A stretch of 64,000 nt of DNA from Rhodobacteraceae bacterium Alg231-04 (GTDB taxonomy: Bacteria > Pseudomonadota > Alphaproteobacteria > Rhodobacterales > Rhodobacteraceae). The position numbers were made by a program, and so were the translations under genes. Positions 47,992 to 56,681 of the stretch are shown in pieces. Below the pieces are notes generated by a model, which saw nothing but the letters and a program-made list of their open reading frames with translations, had not been told where the DNA came from and did not search any database. Numbering within the stretch: position 1 is the stretch's first letter; each line of letters starts with the position of its first letter. The stretch spans positions 1 to 64,000 of the forward strand of contig FREY01000013.1 of NCBI GenBank assembly GCA_900143635.1, written 5' to 3'.

Positions 47992-48076
47992 CGTTCCCTA
48001 CGCCGGAATTGCCCGGATCAGGTTCGATGGGTCAGCGGTAAACGCCTCTCAGCCCTATGGGCACCCCAACGGTTTG
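47992..48076 (-). promoter_or_regulatory. TPP riboswitch (THI element)
   Basis: Read on the minus strand, the stretch begins near 48076 with GGGGTGCCC, then GGGCTGAGAGG, continues through ACCC and GAACCTGATCCGGGCAAT, and closes with GCGTAGGGAACGG. These are the conserved parts of the thiamin pyrophosphate riboswitch in order. It lies 66 bp upstream of thiD and should shut off the ten-gene operon when TPP is plentiful. Whether it acts on transcription or translation is not clear from sequence, as no strong T-run follows. Confidence 0.95.
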
Positions 48077-48129
48077 GTGCGGCGTAACACCTGATTTGGC
48101 CTGCGTCAATTCACTTGCCTCGGCAAGGG

Positions 48130-49212
48130 TCAGCTGTCTGTGGCCTGTGCGGCGGGTTTCATCAGACGCCGGCCGACCAGTCCGGCTATCATCACCGTGG
48201 CCGAGATCCGAAACAGATGATGCGCGGCCACCAGCATCGGGCTGGCCCCCAGGCTGAGGGCAATAAGGCCCATTTCAGTGACCCCGCCGGGCGCAAAGCT
48301 GATCAGCAGCGCCTCGAAGGGCATCGGCACCCGGCCGACCAACAGCCCGGCAAGAATTGCCGAAAGTCCAAGCGTCATGGCGACGGACACGGCGCCCAGT
48401 GCAAAGCAGATAATCAACTGCCGCAGGGTTGAACGCGCAAACATAACCCCCAATCCGGCCCCCGATAACAGCTGCGCCCCATTCAACAGCAGTGTCGGCC
48501 CCGATACATCCAGAACGCCGACACCGTGAAACAGCGCCGAGACCAGCATCGGCCCGGTCAACTGGGCGGCAGGCATTTTTATCCAGCGGCCCAGATAATA
48601 TCCCAGAGGCACCAACAAGAGGAAGGCGGCCCAGTCCAGCCAGCCGGTCTGCGCCGCTTCCAGAGACTGGCCGCCGGCGCTGCCAACCACATCTCCGGTC
48701 ATCACGTAGAACAGCGCAGGTATTGCCAGCACCACCAGAACGATCCGGGCAAAATGCTGAACACTCAGCACCTCCACATCACCGCCGGCCTTTTCGCCCA
48801 GTGTCACCGCTTCGATCAGCCCGCCCGGCATGGCTGCGTAAAACGCCGTTACAGGATCATATCCACCGACCCGCCGAAACAGCAGGTAATTTGCGCACTG
48901 AGAGCCAAGAATGAAAACAATCATCGCCGGTATGCTCAGTACCATGGCGGGCAGCAGACCCAGGATCGCTGGATCGAATGTCGTGCCGATCATCGCCCCG
49001 ATGGTGCCAATACAGATGCGCCGCAGCCATTGCGAGAACCACAATCGGCGGTTCGTACGGGCATACCATATCAGCGACAGAGCCGCCGTTGCTGCCAGAC
49101 TGCCCAGCAAAAAGGGAATCGGCAGCCCAATTGCCTGCGCCGAAACTGCGCCGATAAGCCCAACAAGGGTGACCGTCAAAAACTGAATGAGATTAGAGAG
49201 CACACCCGACAC
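48130..49212 (-). CDS. AbrB-family membrane protein
   Basis: A 360-residue membrane protein with two matching halves of about five helices, as in the AbrB duplication family (PF05145-type). Repeat signatures: IGLPIPFLLGSLAATA with QWLRRICIGTIGAMIG in half one, and MPAAQLTGPMLVSALFHGVG with LSGAGLGVMFARSTL in half two; AMPGGLIEAVTLGEKAGG and FAPGGVTEMGLIALSLG are also paired. The start is uncertain: GTG at 49212 follows AGGGACAAAG; another GTG at 49236 is possible. Cargo is unknown. It ends 54 bp before the riboswitch and is read in the same direction, but is not part of the thiamin operon. Confidence 0.85.
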   Translation of the reverse strand: MSGVLSNLIQFLTVTLVGLIGAVSAQAIGLPIPFLLGSLAATAALSLIWYARTNRRLWFSQWLRRICIGTIGAMIGTTFDPAILGLLPAMVLSIPAMIVFILGSQCANYLLFRRVGGYDPVTAFYAAMPGGLIEAVTLGEKAGGDVEVLSVQHFARIVLVVLAIPALFYVMTGDVVGSAGGQSLEAAQTGWLDWAAFLLLVPLGYYLGRWIKMPAAQLTGPMLVSALFHGVGVLDVSGPTLLLNGAQLLSGAGLGVMFARSTLRQLIICFALGAVSVAMTLGLSAILAGLLVGRVPMPFEALLISFAPGGVTEMGLIALSLGASPMLVAAHHLFRISATVMIAGLVGRRLMKPAAQATDS

Positions 49213-49314
49213 CTTTGTCCCTGCACTGCAGGCCACAGCATGGCCAACCTAGGCCAGCAGGCTGACCACAATCAATTCACATCCTGCGTTTTCCCCGGAT
49301 TGCCGGGCCGTTGA

Positions 49315-50022
49315 TCAGGTACCAAGGATGCTCTTCAAATCGTCATTCATACCCTTGGATTGCTTCAGATCGAGACCGTCCTGAATATGTTCAAGATGGT
49401 GCTGAACCAGTCTTGCGGCCTCATCCCCGTCCTTGCGGCTGATCGCTTCCAGAATACGGGAATGTTCATCTTCGGGGCAGGTCTCCCCCCGGCTGGTGCC
49501 GAACATTCCAACAATGAGAGAAGCCCGTGTGACCAATTCGCGCAGCACCCGTCCGAGCACGGAATTGCCGTGGGCCTTGGCTAGCTGAACATGGAATTCA
49601 CCGGACAAACGAATCAGTTCACTGCGTTCACCGCCCAGACGGGCCGAATCTTCGCGGCCAAGGTGTTCGCGCAGCAATTCCAGCTTTTCGGGGTCCGGCG
49701 CGGCGGCCAGATCCCGCACAATTCCGGTCTCTATCAGCACCCGGGCGTGGAACACTTCAGCCGCCTCAATCGGGCTGGGGCAAGCCACGTAAGCCCCTTT
49801 ATTTGACTGTAAATCTACGATTCCCTGGGCCGCCAAAAGTAACAGCGCACGGCGCACACGCATGCGTCCAACACCAAATGTTTCGCAGAGTTTCGGCTCG
49901 CTCAATTTGGTGTTTGGGGCAAGGCGTTGCTCCATCACGGCCGAGAATATGCGATCGACGATATGTGCCTCTTCGGGGTCGATGGAAGGGTTTCCTTGTG
50001 AAATCAATTTCTTAGACGACAT
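49315..50022 (-). CDS. GntR-family (FadR-type) transcriptional regulator
   Basis: A 235-residue regulator. The winged helix-turn-helix is AHIVDRIFSAVMEQRLAPNT, LSEPKLCETFGVGRMRVRRA, and the effector domain is FCD-type: EVFHARVLIETGIVRDL carries the metal-binding start and EFHVQLAKAHGNSVL plus EDEHSRILEAISRKD the histidines. It is divergent from the Liv-type importer, across a 252-bp gap that has palindromic sites, so it probably controls that operon. Confidence 0.93.
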   Translation of the reverse strand: MSSKKLISQGNPSIDPEEAHIVDRIFSAVMEQRLAPNTKLSEPKLCETFGVGRMRVRRALLLLAAQGIVDLQSNKGAYVACPSPIEAAEVFHARVLIETGIVRDLAAAPDPEKLELLREHLGREDSARLGGERSELIRLSGEFHVQLAKAHGNSVLGRVLRELVTRASLIVGMFGTSRGETCPEDEHSRILEAISRKDGDEAARLVQHHLEHIQDGLDLKQSKGMNDDLKSILGT

Positions 50023-50043
50023 TTAACCCGCTCACCCTGTTTC

Positions 50044-50057
50044 TATCGTTCACGATA
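50044..50057. promoter_or_regulatory. Perfect palindromic site near the GntR gene
   Basis: TATCGT (50044-50049) and ACGATA (50052-50057) face each other across 2 bases (TC), a tight palindrome 22 bp upstream of the GntR start. It fits an autoregulatory operator. A half-site copy appears again at 50120-50139. Confidence 0.5.
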
Positions 50058-50119
50058 ACAGTAAGGAATTGCCTACAATATAGTCAACGCCCCAAGAATT
50101 TTGTTGCCGAACTCTTCAA

Positions 50120-50139
50120 TATCGTTGACAGTCATCGTT
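50120..50139. promoter_or_regulatory. Two direct half-sites near the Liv-type operon promoter
   Basis: TATCGTT (50120-50126) and CATCGTT (50133-50139) lie 13 bp apart, matching the half-site of the palindrome at 50044. A possible -35 (TTGACA, 50125-50130) overlaps the first copy, so binding there could block the operon. No firm -10 was seen. Confidence 0.4.
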
Positions 50140-50274
50140 AACAATAATTGGCTGGCAAACAGTCATCGATCGGTGAATTGGTAAATTAGGAATACGTGTT
50201 CGTGTTCTGAATGTGCTACGCCGGAAGCATGGCTGAACGACAGCCTATTAGTTCAACACGGGAGAACTTAAGAA

Positions 50275-51462
50275 ATGAAACGACGTAATCTGCTGAAGTC
50301 CACACTGTCTGCAGCTGTCCTCGCCTCTGTTGCCGCTGGTGCGGCATGGGCCGAGAACCCGGTTCTGAAAATCGGTTTTGTTGGCGTGACCTCGGGCCCA
50401 GCGGCAGCGTGGGGCATCTCGAACCAGCGTTCGATGGAAACCCGCGCCGAATGGATCAACGAAATCGGCGGTTATAAAATCGGCGACACCACCTACGACA
50501 TCGAAATCGTTTCCTTCGATGACCAGAAAGACCCCAAGCGTGCCGTCGCCGGCATGGAGAAAATGGCCCAAGAAGGCATCCACTATGTGGTTGGCCCGAA
50601 CGTCGACGACGGAGCCGCCGCTGTACGTCCGGTCGCTGAATCCAACGGCATCATGTACTTCCCCTACGCCTTCCCCAAGTCGCTGTACCAGGCTCCTGCC
50701 TCGAACGCGGTTCTGGGTATGGTTGCCAACTACCAGTCCGGCCCGGCGATCTATAAGCACCTGCGCGACAACAACGGCGTAAAAACCGTTGCCTTCATCG
50801 CAGCCAACGAATCCGACCCGCTGAGCCAGCGTGACGGCGGCGTTGAAGCAGCCAAGGCCCTGGATCTGGACGTTGTATCCGACTCCGTGACCTACCAGGT
50901 CGACACCACCGACTTCACCCCGGTTCTGACCCCGATCATGCGCGCCAAGCCTGATCTGCTGGTTCTGTCTGGTGTGTCGCCTGCAAACGCTCCGCAGCTG
51001 ATCCGCTCGGCACGTGAACTGGGCTTCAGCGGCCTGATCTCCACCGAAACCGCGCAGGATGCGCAGGTTCTGCGTGAAGGTGCCGGCGACATGGCCAACG
51101 GCTTCATCTCCGTGGGCGGCGCGTCCACCCCGGAAATCGCCTCGGACATGATGAACGAATTCGTTGAGCGCTACACCGACATGTTCGGCGAGTATAACGA
51201 CGAATCCAACACCAAGGTCTATGCTCTGGAGTACATCCTGGAGACCCTGAAAGCGAACCCGGCAGCCATCGACGATGTCGAAGCCTACAAGGTGACCATG
51301 GACACATTTGAGGCCCCGAACCCCTACATGCAGGGTGACGCGGTTCTGAAATATGTTGGTGACTTCTCCTTCGGTCAAAAGCGCCAGGTTGCGGTTCCGC
51401 TGGTTGTGAACGTCTATCAGGACGGTGCTTTTGAAACCATGTTCATCGCCGAAGTCGACTAA
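50275..51462 (+). CDS. Branched-chain-amino-acid-type ABC importer binding protein
   Basis: A 395-residue secreted binding protein of fold type I (Leu/Ile/Val-like). The N-terminus MKRRNLLKSTLSAAVLASVAAGAA has a twin-arginine-like pair before a hydrophobic stretch, hinting at Tat or Sec export. Mature features include LKIGFVGVTSGPAAAW, VSFDDQKDPKRAVAG, and HYVVGPNVDDGAAAVRPVAES. It is first in the Liv-type operon, followed by a terminator that would favour higher expression of this subunit. The ligand is not known; the downstream racemase-family enzyme suggests something other than a plain branched-chain amino acid. Confidence 0.9.
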   Translation: MKRRNLLKSTLSAAVLASVAAGAAWAENPVLKIGFVGVTSGPAAAWGISNQRSMETRAEWINEIGGYKIGDTTYDIEIVSFDDQKDPKRAVAGMEKMAQEGIHYVVGPNVDDGAAAVRPVAESNGIMYFPYAFPKSLYQAPASNAVLGMVANYQSGPAIYKHLRDNNGVKTVAFIAANESDPLSQRDGGVEAAKALDLDVVSDSVTYQVDTTDFTPVLTPIMRAKPDLLVLSGVSPANAPQLIRSARELGFSGLISTETAQDAQVLREGAGDMANGFISVGGASTPEIASDMMNEFVERYTDMFGEYNDESNTKVYALEYILETLKANPAAIDDVEAYKVTMDTFEAPNPYMQGDAVLKYVGDFSFGQKRQVAVPLVVNVYQDGAFETMFIAEVD

Positions 51463-51480
51463 ATCCGGCTGAAAAATTAT

Positions 51481-51512
51481 GCCCCCGGGACAAAAATCCC
51501 GGGGGCTTTTTC
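51481..51512 (+). terminator. Intrinsic terminator between binding-protein and permease genes
   Basis: Ten-base arms GCCCCCGGGA (51481-51490) and TCCCGGGGGC (51497-51506) close a 6-base loop, followed by TTTTTC. It sits 18 bp past the binding-protein stop, within the operon. Partial read-through would give much more binding protein than membrane subunits. Confidence 0.9.
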
Positions 51513-51533
51513 TTAAATAGGGGCTTAACTCCA

Positions 51534-52415
51534 ATGGACCAGATACCACAGATTCTGGCGAACGGCGTCTACCTGGGTGCGCAATACGCGATGATTGCAC
51601 TCGGCCTGACGCTCATTTTCGCACTGATGAACGTGCTGAACTTTGCCCACGGGCAAATGTACGTTCTCGGCGGCTTCGTTACTTATACCATTTACGGGGC
51701 TTGGGGTCTGCCCTTCGTCGTGGCATTGGCCATGTCCTGCATCACCCTCGCTATACTTGGCGCATTGATCGAGAAGTATCTCTTTGCGCCCGTTATCAAA
51801 AAATCAGCCCGCGATGAAAGCACCATGCTGCTTGCCGCGGCAATTGCCTTCCTGCTCGACGCTGTCATCCTGCTTGTCTTTGGCGAAAAGCAGCGCGGCG
51901 TTCCCAAGCTGGTCGACGGCACCACCATCCTTGGTGACTACACGCTGGTCATTGCCAACGACCGTATCCTGATCTGCCTTCTGGCCATTGCCTCGATCAT
52001 CGGCTTCATCAGCTTCATGCAGTTCTCCAAAACCGGCCGCGCGCTGCGCGCCCTGGCGCAGGACCGTGTTGCAGCCCAGCTAATGGGTGTGAACGTGGAC
52101 CGTTATTCGATGATCGGCTTTGCGCTTGGCGCGATGCTTGCCGGCCTTGTTGGCGGCCTTCTGGTGACCATCACCGGTATCAACCTCGGCATGGGCGGCC
52201 CGACCTCGATCAAAGCCTTCATGATGGTGATGATTGGCGGCGCAGGCGTGATTTCCGGCGCGATTGCCGGCGGTATCATCCTCGGCTTCCTCGAAGCTGC
52301 AGGTCTGGCGCTGCTCGCCTCTTACGGCAACATCACCTACCTGCTGATCTTTGTCAGCCTGATGATCTTCCTGGCCATCCGCCCGCAGGGCCTGATGGGC
52401 AAGCCGTGGGGATAA
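51534..52415 (+). CDS. Liv-type ABC transporter permease (LivH-like)
   Basis: A 293-residue membrane protein of the BPD_transp_2 family with about eight helices. Family segments: NGVYLGAQYAMIALGLTLIF, NVLNFAHGQMYVLGGFVTYT, and the coupling loop FSKTGRALRALAQDRVAAQLMG. Its partner is the LivM-like subunit 4 bp on. A G-rich GGLLVTITGINLGMGGP and GAGVISGAIAGGIILGF complete the pattern. Confidence 0.93.
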   Translation: MDQIPQILANGVYLGAQYAMIALGLTLIFALMNVLNFAHGQMYVLGGFVTYTIYGAWGLPFVVALAMSCITLAILGALIEKYLFAPVIKKSARDESTMLLAAAIAFLLDAVILLVFGEKQRGVPKLVDGTTILGDYTLVIANDRILICLLAIASIIGFISFMQFSKTGRALRALAQDRVAAQLMGVNVDRYSMIGFALGAMLAGLVGGLLVTITGINLGMGGPTSIKAFMMVMIGGAGVISGAIAGGIILGFLEAAGLALLASYGNITYLLIFVSLMIFLAIRPQGLMGKPWG

Positions 52416-52419
52416 GAAC

Positions 52420-53451
52420 ATGTTCAAGAACGTAACTTCAAAACAATGGCTTGGCCTTGCTGCCTTTCTTCTGGCCATCTTCGTCGCCGTGCCGATGTTC
52501 ATCGCCGCGACCGGCCGGACGGACTTCTACTTCACGCTGACAATGGTGGCACTGCTGTCCATCGCTTCGGGCGGTGTCTGGCTGACCTTCTACATTGGTC
52601 GCATCAACATCGGTCAGGGCGCCTTCGGCCTGATCGGCGCCTATGCTTCGGCGGTGATGATCACCACGTTTGACGTGAACTTCTGGCTGGCCCTGCCGAT
52701 CGCCGGTCTGTTCGCGGCACTGGTGGCGGTTCTTATCGGCCTGCCGATCCTGCGTCTGCGCGGCGTCTACTTTGCGATGATCACGCTGGTTCTGACCGAA
52801 GTGGTCAAGCTGACCTCGCTGGCGCTGGACATCACCAACGGTGCGCGTGGTATCACCAACATCCCGCGTCCCGATGCACTGTCGATCTTTGGCGTCACCA
52901 TCATTCCCGACTTCGCGACCATGGCGAACCCCAAGCTGGGCTTCTACTATCTGGCCTGCTTGCTGATGGTGCTGGCCTTTGCCGCTCTCTATCGCATCGT
53001 CAACTCGCGTCTGGGTCACCTCTGCCGCTCCATGCAGCAGAACGAAGAACTTGCGTCCTCAATCGGTGTGAACATCTCTCACATCCGTCTGATCGTCTTC
53101 GCCATCTCCTCTTTCTTTGGTGGCATTGGCGGCGCAATGGTCGCCTCGCTGACGCAGTCGGTCTATCCCAACACCTTCCAGGTGAAGGACTCGGTTGATT
53201 TCATGCTGAACGTCTTCTTGGGCGGTCTCGGCTATGTCTTTGGCCCAATGCTGGGCACGCTGACGATCTACTTTGGCTGGGACCTCTTGTTCTTCTTCGG
53301 CAAATGGCAGCTGCTGATCTATTCGACCCTGCTGATCATCCTGATGCTGATCCTGCCGAACGGCATTCTCAGCCTTCGCCTCAAGAAACCCGGCAGCGAT
53401 GTTGCCAAGGCAGCCGACGCCGCGGGCCTCGCGCTGAAGGAGGGCAAATAA
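52420..53451 (+). CDS. Liv-type ABC transporter permease (LivM-like)
   Basis: A 343-residue second permease with about nine helices. Conserved stretches: GGVWLTFYIGRINIGQGAFG, LRLRGVYFAMITLVLTEVVK, and the coupling loop GHLCRSMQQNEELASSIGVN. The end is a polar tail (LRLKKPGSDVAKAADAAG). It is encoded directly after the LivH-like gene and before the ATPases, completing the H-M-G-F order. Confidence 0.93.
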   Translation: MFKNVTSKQWLGLAAFLLAIFVAVPMFIAATGRTDFYFTLTMVALLSIASGGVWLTFYIGRINIGQGAFGLIGAYASAVMITTFDVNFWLALPIAGLFAALVAVLIGLPILRLRGVYFAMITLVLTEVVKLTSLALDITNGARGITNIPRPDALSIFGVTIIPDFATMANPKLGFYYLACLLMVLAFAALYRIVNSRLGHLCRSMQQNEELASSIGVNISHIRLIVFAISSFFGGIGGAMVASLTQSVYPNTFQVKDSVDFMLNVFLGGLGYVFGPMLGTLTIYFGWDLLFFFGKWQLLIYSTLLIILMLILPNGILSLRLKKPGSDVAKAADAAGLALKEGK

Positions 53452-53452
53452 T

Positions 53453-54235
53453 ATGACGCCTCTTCTGCAAGTTAAGAACGTCACCAAGAAGTTCGGCGGT
53501 CTTACAGCCAACAACGATGTCACCTTTGACGTCGCTGAAGGTGAGATCCTGTCGGTGATCGGTCCAAACGGCGCGGGCAAATCCACGCTGTTCAAGATGA
53601 TCTCTTCCTTCATGTCGACCACCTCGGGCGAGGTATTCTACAAGGGCGAGAAGATTTCCAACAACAAGCCGCATATCATTGCCCAAAAGGGTGTTGTGCG
53701 GACGTTCCAGGAAACCACCATCTTCAAAAGCATGACCGTGCGCGAAAGCGTGGTTGTGGCACAGCACCTGCGCGCCACCGCCTCGCTGCCCGGTTACTTC
53801 TTTGGCACCAAGGCCGCCCACCACGACGAGGAATCCTTTGGCCGCAATGCGGACGAACTGCTGGAATTCCTCGGCATGGGTGAAATCCGCAACGAGCTGG
53901 CCTCGAACCTGCCGCAGGGCAACCTGCGCGCATTGGGGATCGCAATCGGCCTGGCAACGGACCCCAAAGTCCTGCTGCTGGACGAACCTTTTGCGGGCAT
54001 GAACCACGATGAGACCACCAAAATGGTCGAACTTGTCCGGTCGGTGCGCGATGAAAAGGGCGTGACCGTGATGCTGGTGGAACACGACATGCCGGCGGTT
54101 ATGTCGATCTCGGATCGGATTGTGGTGCTCAACTTCGGTGAGAAAATCGCTGAAGGAACCCCGCTTGAGATCCAGAACAATGAACGCGTCATCGAGGCCT
54201 ATCTGGGCAGCGCCGACGACGAGATCGGGATGTAA
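53453..54235 (+). CDS. Liv-type ABC transporter ATPase (LivG-like)
   Basis: A 260-residue ATPase with Walker A GPNGAGKSTLF, Walker B VLLLDEPFAGM, and H-loop VEHDM. The signature is LPQGNLRALGIAIGLAT, in place of the more usual LSGGQ-type form, as in many LivG-like proteins. It works with LivF and the two permeases. It starts 1 bp after the LivM-like stop. Confidence 0.93.
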   Translation: MTPLLQVKNVTKKFGGLTANNDVTFDVAEGEILSVIGPNGAGKSTLFKMISSFMSTTSGEVFYKGEKISNNKPHIIAQKGVVRTFQETTIFKSMTVRESVVVAQHLRATASLPGYFFGTKAAHHDEESFGRNADELLEFLGMGEIRNELASNLPQGNLRALGIAIGLATDPKVLLLDEPFAGMNHDETTKMVELVRSVRDEKGVTVMLVEHDMPAVMSISDRIVVLNFGEKIAEGTPLEIQNNERVIEAYLGSADDEIGM

Positions 54236-54238
54236 GCC

Positions 54239-54961
54239 ATGTCTGATTTGCTGAATTTCAAAAATGTAGAACTGTTCTACGATCACGTCTACGCGCTGAA
54301 GGGCGTGTCGATTGAGATGAAGAAGGGCGAAACCGTCGCGCTGATTGGCGCCAACGGGGCGGGCAAGTCTTCGATCCTGCGGGCCATCACCGGGCTGAGC
54401 AAGCCAAAGTCGGGTGAAGTCTGGTTCGAAGGCGAGCGTCTGGATGGCACCGATGCGGCCGATATCGTCCGCAAAGGCATTGCCATGGTGCCCGAAGGGC
54501 GCCGGGTCTTCCCCTTCATGTCCGTCAAGGACAACCTGATGATGGGCGCTTTCACCCAGACCGACAAAGGTGAGATCCAGGCCACTCTGGACAGCATCCT
54601 TGAACGCTTCCCGCGCCTCAAGGAACGTTACAACCAGGCCTCTGGCACCCTGTCGGGCGGTGAGCAGCAGATGATGGTGATCGGCCGCGCGCTGATGGCC
54701 AAGCCCAAGCTGCTGTTGCTGGATGAACCGTCGCTGGGGATTGCACCAAAACTGGTGCAGGACATTGCGCGGTCCATCGTGGCGATCAACCGCGACGAAG
54801 GCGTGTCAGTGCTTCTGGTCGAACAGAACTCGCGCATGGCGCTGTCGATCTCGCACCGGGCCTATGCCATGTCGACCGGCAACGTGGTGATCGAAGGCAA
54901 CTCGAAAGAGCTGCTGCATGATGACCGTATCAAGGCCGCCTACCTCGGCGGGGATGTGTGA
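54239..54961 (+). CDS. Liv-type ABC transporter ATPase (LivF-like)
   Basis: A 240-residue second ATPase with Walker A GANGAGKSSIL, signature LSGGEQQMMVIGRALM, Walker B LLLLDEPSLGIAPKLV, and H-loop VEQNSRMAL. PEGRRVFPFMSVKDNLMMGA is characteristic of LivF. It begins 3 bp after LivG. The next gene, a racemase-family enzyme, begins 7 bp after its stop. Confidence 0.94.
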   Translation: MSDLLNFKNVELFYDHVYALKGVSIEMKKGETVALIGANGAGKSSILRAITGLSKPKSGEVWFEGERLDGTDAADIVRKGIAMVPEGRRVFPFMSVKDNLMMGAFTQTDKGEIQATLDSILERFPRLKERYNQASGTLSGGEQQMMVIGRALMAKPKLLLLDEPSLGIAPKLVQDIARSIVAINRDEGVSVLLVEQNSRMALSISHRAYAMSTGNVVIEGNSKELLHDDRIKAAYLGGDV

Positions 54962-54968
54962 TCCGGTT

Positions 54969-55646
54969 ATGAAGATTCTGATCGTAAACCCCAACACCAC
55001 GGCCTCGATGACCGAAAAGGCAGGCATCGCCGCACGTGCTGTGGCGTCTCCCGGCACCGAAGTTGTCGCCACCAATTCGCAGGATGGGCCTGCCAGCATC
55101 GAAGGCTATCTCGATGTGGCGGTCTGCGTGCCCGGCCTGTTGGCCGAGGTGCAGCGTCACAAGGATGTTGACGCTGTTGTGGTCGCTTGTTTCGACGACA
55201 CGGGTGTTGACGCGGTGCGCTGCCTTGTCGATGCGCCGGTCATTGGTATTGGCGAAGCCGCTTATCACGCGGCCAGCATGATCGCGCCCAAGTTCAGTGT
55301 GGTCACAACCCTGTCGCGCTCTGTGCCGGGGCTAGAGGCCAACCTGATGCGCTATGGTCTGGATCGTAAATGCGCGCGGGTTCGGGCCACCGACATTCCG
55401 GTTTTGAAGCTGGAAGAGGGTGACCCGGAAACGCTGCATAAGATCAAGAACGAGATCCGCAATGCGATCAACGAAGACGGGGCCGAAGCCATCGTTCTGG
55501 GTTGCGCCGGCATGGCCGATCTGATGGCCGAGCTGTCTGCCGAATTCGGCCTGCCGGTTGTTGACGGTGTGGCCAGCGCGGTCGCCATGGCCGAAGCCAT
55601 GGTACGCGCAGGTCTGAAAACATCCAAGATCGGGGCCTACGCCTGA
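54969..55646 (+). CDS. Asp/Glu/hydantoin racemase-family protein
   Basis: A 225-residue enzyme of the cofactor-independent racemase fold. The two catalytic cysteines are C74 in VVACFDDTGVDAVR and C179 in VLGCAGMADLMAEL; the N-terminus KILIVNPNTTASMT is typical of hydantoin and allantoin racemases. The start at 54969 gives this conserved N-terminus. It is coupled to the Liv-type importer, so it likely processes the imported compound, perhaps a hydantoin, ureide or D-amino acid. No hydantoinase or carbamoylase lies nearby. Confidence 0.85.
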   Translation: MKILIVNPNTTASMTEKAGIAARAVASPGTEVVATNSQDGPASIEGYLDVAVCVPGLLAEVQRHKDVDAVVVACFDDTGVDAVRCLVDAPVIGIGEAAYHAASMIAPKFSVVTTLSRSVPGLEANLMRYGLDRKCARVRATDIPVLKLEEGDPETLHKIKNEIRNAINEDGAEAIVLGCAGMADLMAELSAEFGLPVVDGVASAVAMAEAMVRAGLKTSKIGAYA

Positions 55647-55718
55647 TCTTGACGTGCCGGGGCGCGTGCGTGCCCCGGCATTTCGGCAGACCGCTGGACA
55701 GAGGCGGTGCCACTTCGT

Positions 55719-56681
55719 ATGGACACACCCATGACAGACCACGCTGATAAACCGAGCTGCTGCCCGAAAGCAGCCGCGCGCTCGTCCCTAAAAAACCGCC
55801 CGGACATCCTTTGGGATGGCACTCTGCGGCTGGCCGAGGACGCGGTATTAATCCCCGGCGGCAAGGCGATTGTCGGCACCCGTCAGCCGGGCATTCCGGA
55901 TGATGGCGAGGATCCTCTGCGCCATACGCGCATTAAACCTTTCCGCATTGGTGCCACAGCGGTGACCAATGCCCAGTTCAAGGCCTTTGTTGATGCCACT
56001 GGCTATGTCACCGAGGCAGAGCGATTTGGCTGGTCCTTTGTCTTCTGGCTGCAGGTGCCCGACCATATCGGCATGACCCAGGGCGTGCCCGAAGTTCAGT
56101 GGTGGCGTCGGGTTGAGGGCGCGGACTGGCGCCAGGTGAACGGTCCCGGCACTCAAGAGACGGACTGGCATCCGGATCATCCCGCCGTACATATTTCATG
56201 GCATGATGCGCAGGACTACGCCAAATGGGCCGGCGGACGCCTGCCGAGCGAAGCCGAATGGGAGCACGCGGCGCGCGGCGGATTGGGCGAGGTGAAATTC
56301 CCCTGGGGCGATCAGGAACCCAATGATGATGATTTCCAGCCCTGCAACATCTGGCAGGGCCGATTTCCCGAGTTGAACACAGCAAAAGACGGCTATGCAA
56401 CAACCGCCCCCGCCCGCAGTTTCGAGCCCAATGGCTATGGTCTTTACAACATGTGCGGCAATATCTGGGAGTGGACAGCGGACCCCTTTCGCATCAAGTC
56501 TCTGAAAAAGCCTGTGAAACAGCGGCTCCTGGGGATGAAGGGCTACAAGCTGGCCAAAGGCGGGTCTTTCCTGTGTCACAGATCATATTGTTATCGTTAC
56601 AGGATTGCTGCCAGATCGGGCAATTCACCGGATAGCACCACCACCCATCAGGGGTTCCGGATCGTTTGGCCTGAGGGCTGA
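55719..56681 (+). CDS. Formylglycine-generating enzyme (sulfatase-modifying factor)
   Basis: A 320-residue protein of the SUMF1/FGE fold. The C-terminal active-site block keeps both catalytic cysteines: GGSFLCHRSYCYRYR (C286 and C291), as in true FGEs that bind Cu(I) and oxidise a sulfatase cysteine to formylglycine; NSPDSTTTHQGFRIV also matches. Upstream parts such as AVTNAQFKAFVDATGYVTEAE, HISWHDAQDYAKWAGGRLPS and CGNIWEWTAD are typical. The start is uncertain: 55719 is used, with GTG at 55707 and ATG at 55731 possible. It follows the racemase gene by 72 bp. No sulfatase is encoded in this window, so its client is elsewhere. Confidence 0.9.
   Translation: MDTPMTDHADKPSCCPKAAARSSLKNRPDILWDGTLRLAEDAVLIPGGKAIVGTRQPGIPDDGEDPLRHTRIKPFRIGATAVTNAQFKAFVDATGYVTEAERFGWSFVFWLQVPDHIGMTQGVPEVQWWRRVEGADWRQVNGPGTQETDWHPDHPAVHISWHDAQDYAKWAGGRLPSEAEWEHAARGGLGEVKFPWGDQEPNDDDFQPCNIWQGRFPELNTAKDGYATTAPARSFEPNGYGLYNMCGNIWEWTADPFRIKSLKKPVKQRLLGMKGYKLAKGGSFLCHRSYCYRYRIAARSGNSPDSTTTHQGFRIVWPEG

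Noticed and set aside
50248-51600. A 450-codon open frame opposite the Liv-type binding-protein gene
   Set aside because: The sense frame encodes a clear secreted binding protein with a good start; the antisense frame has no recognisable domain.
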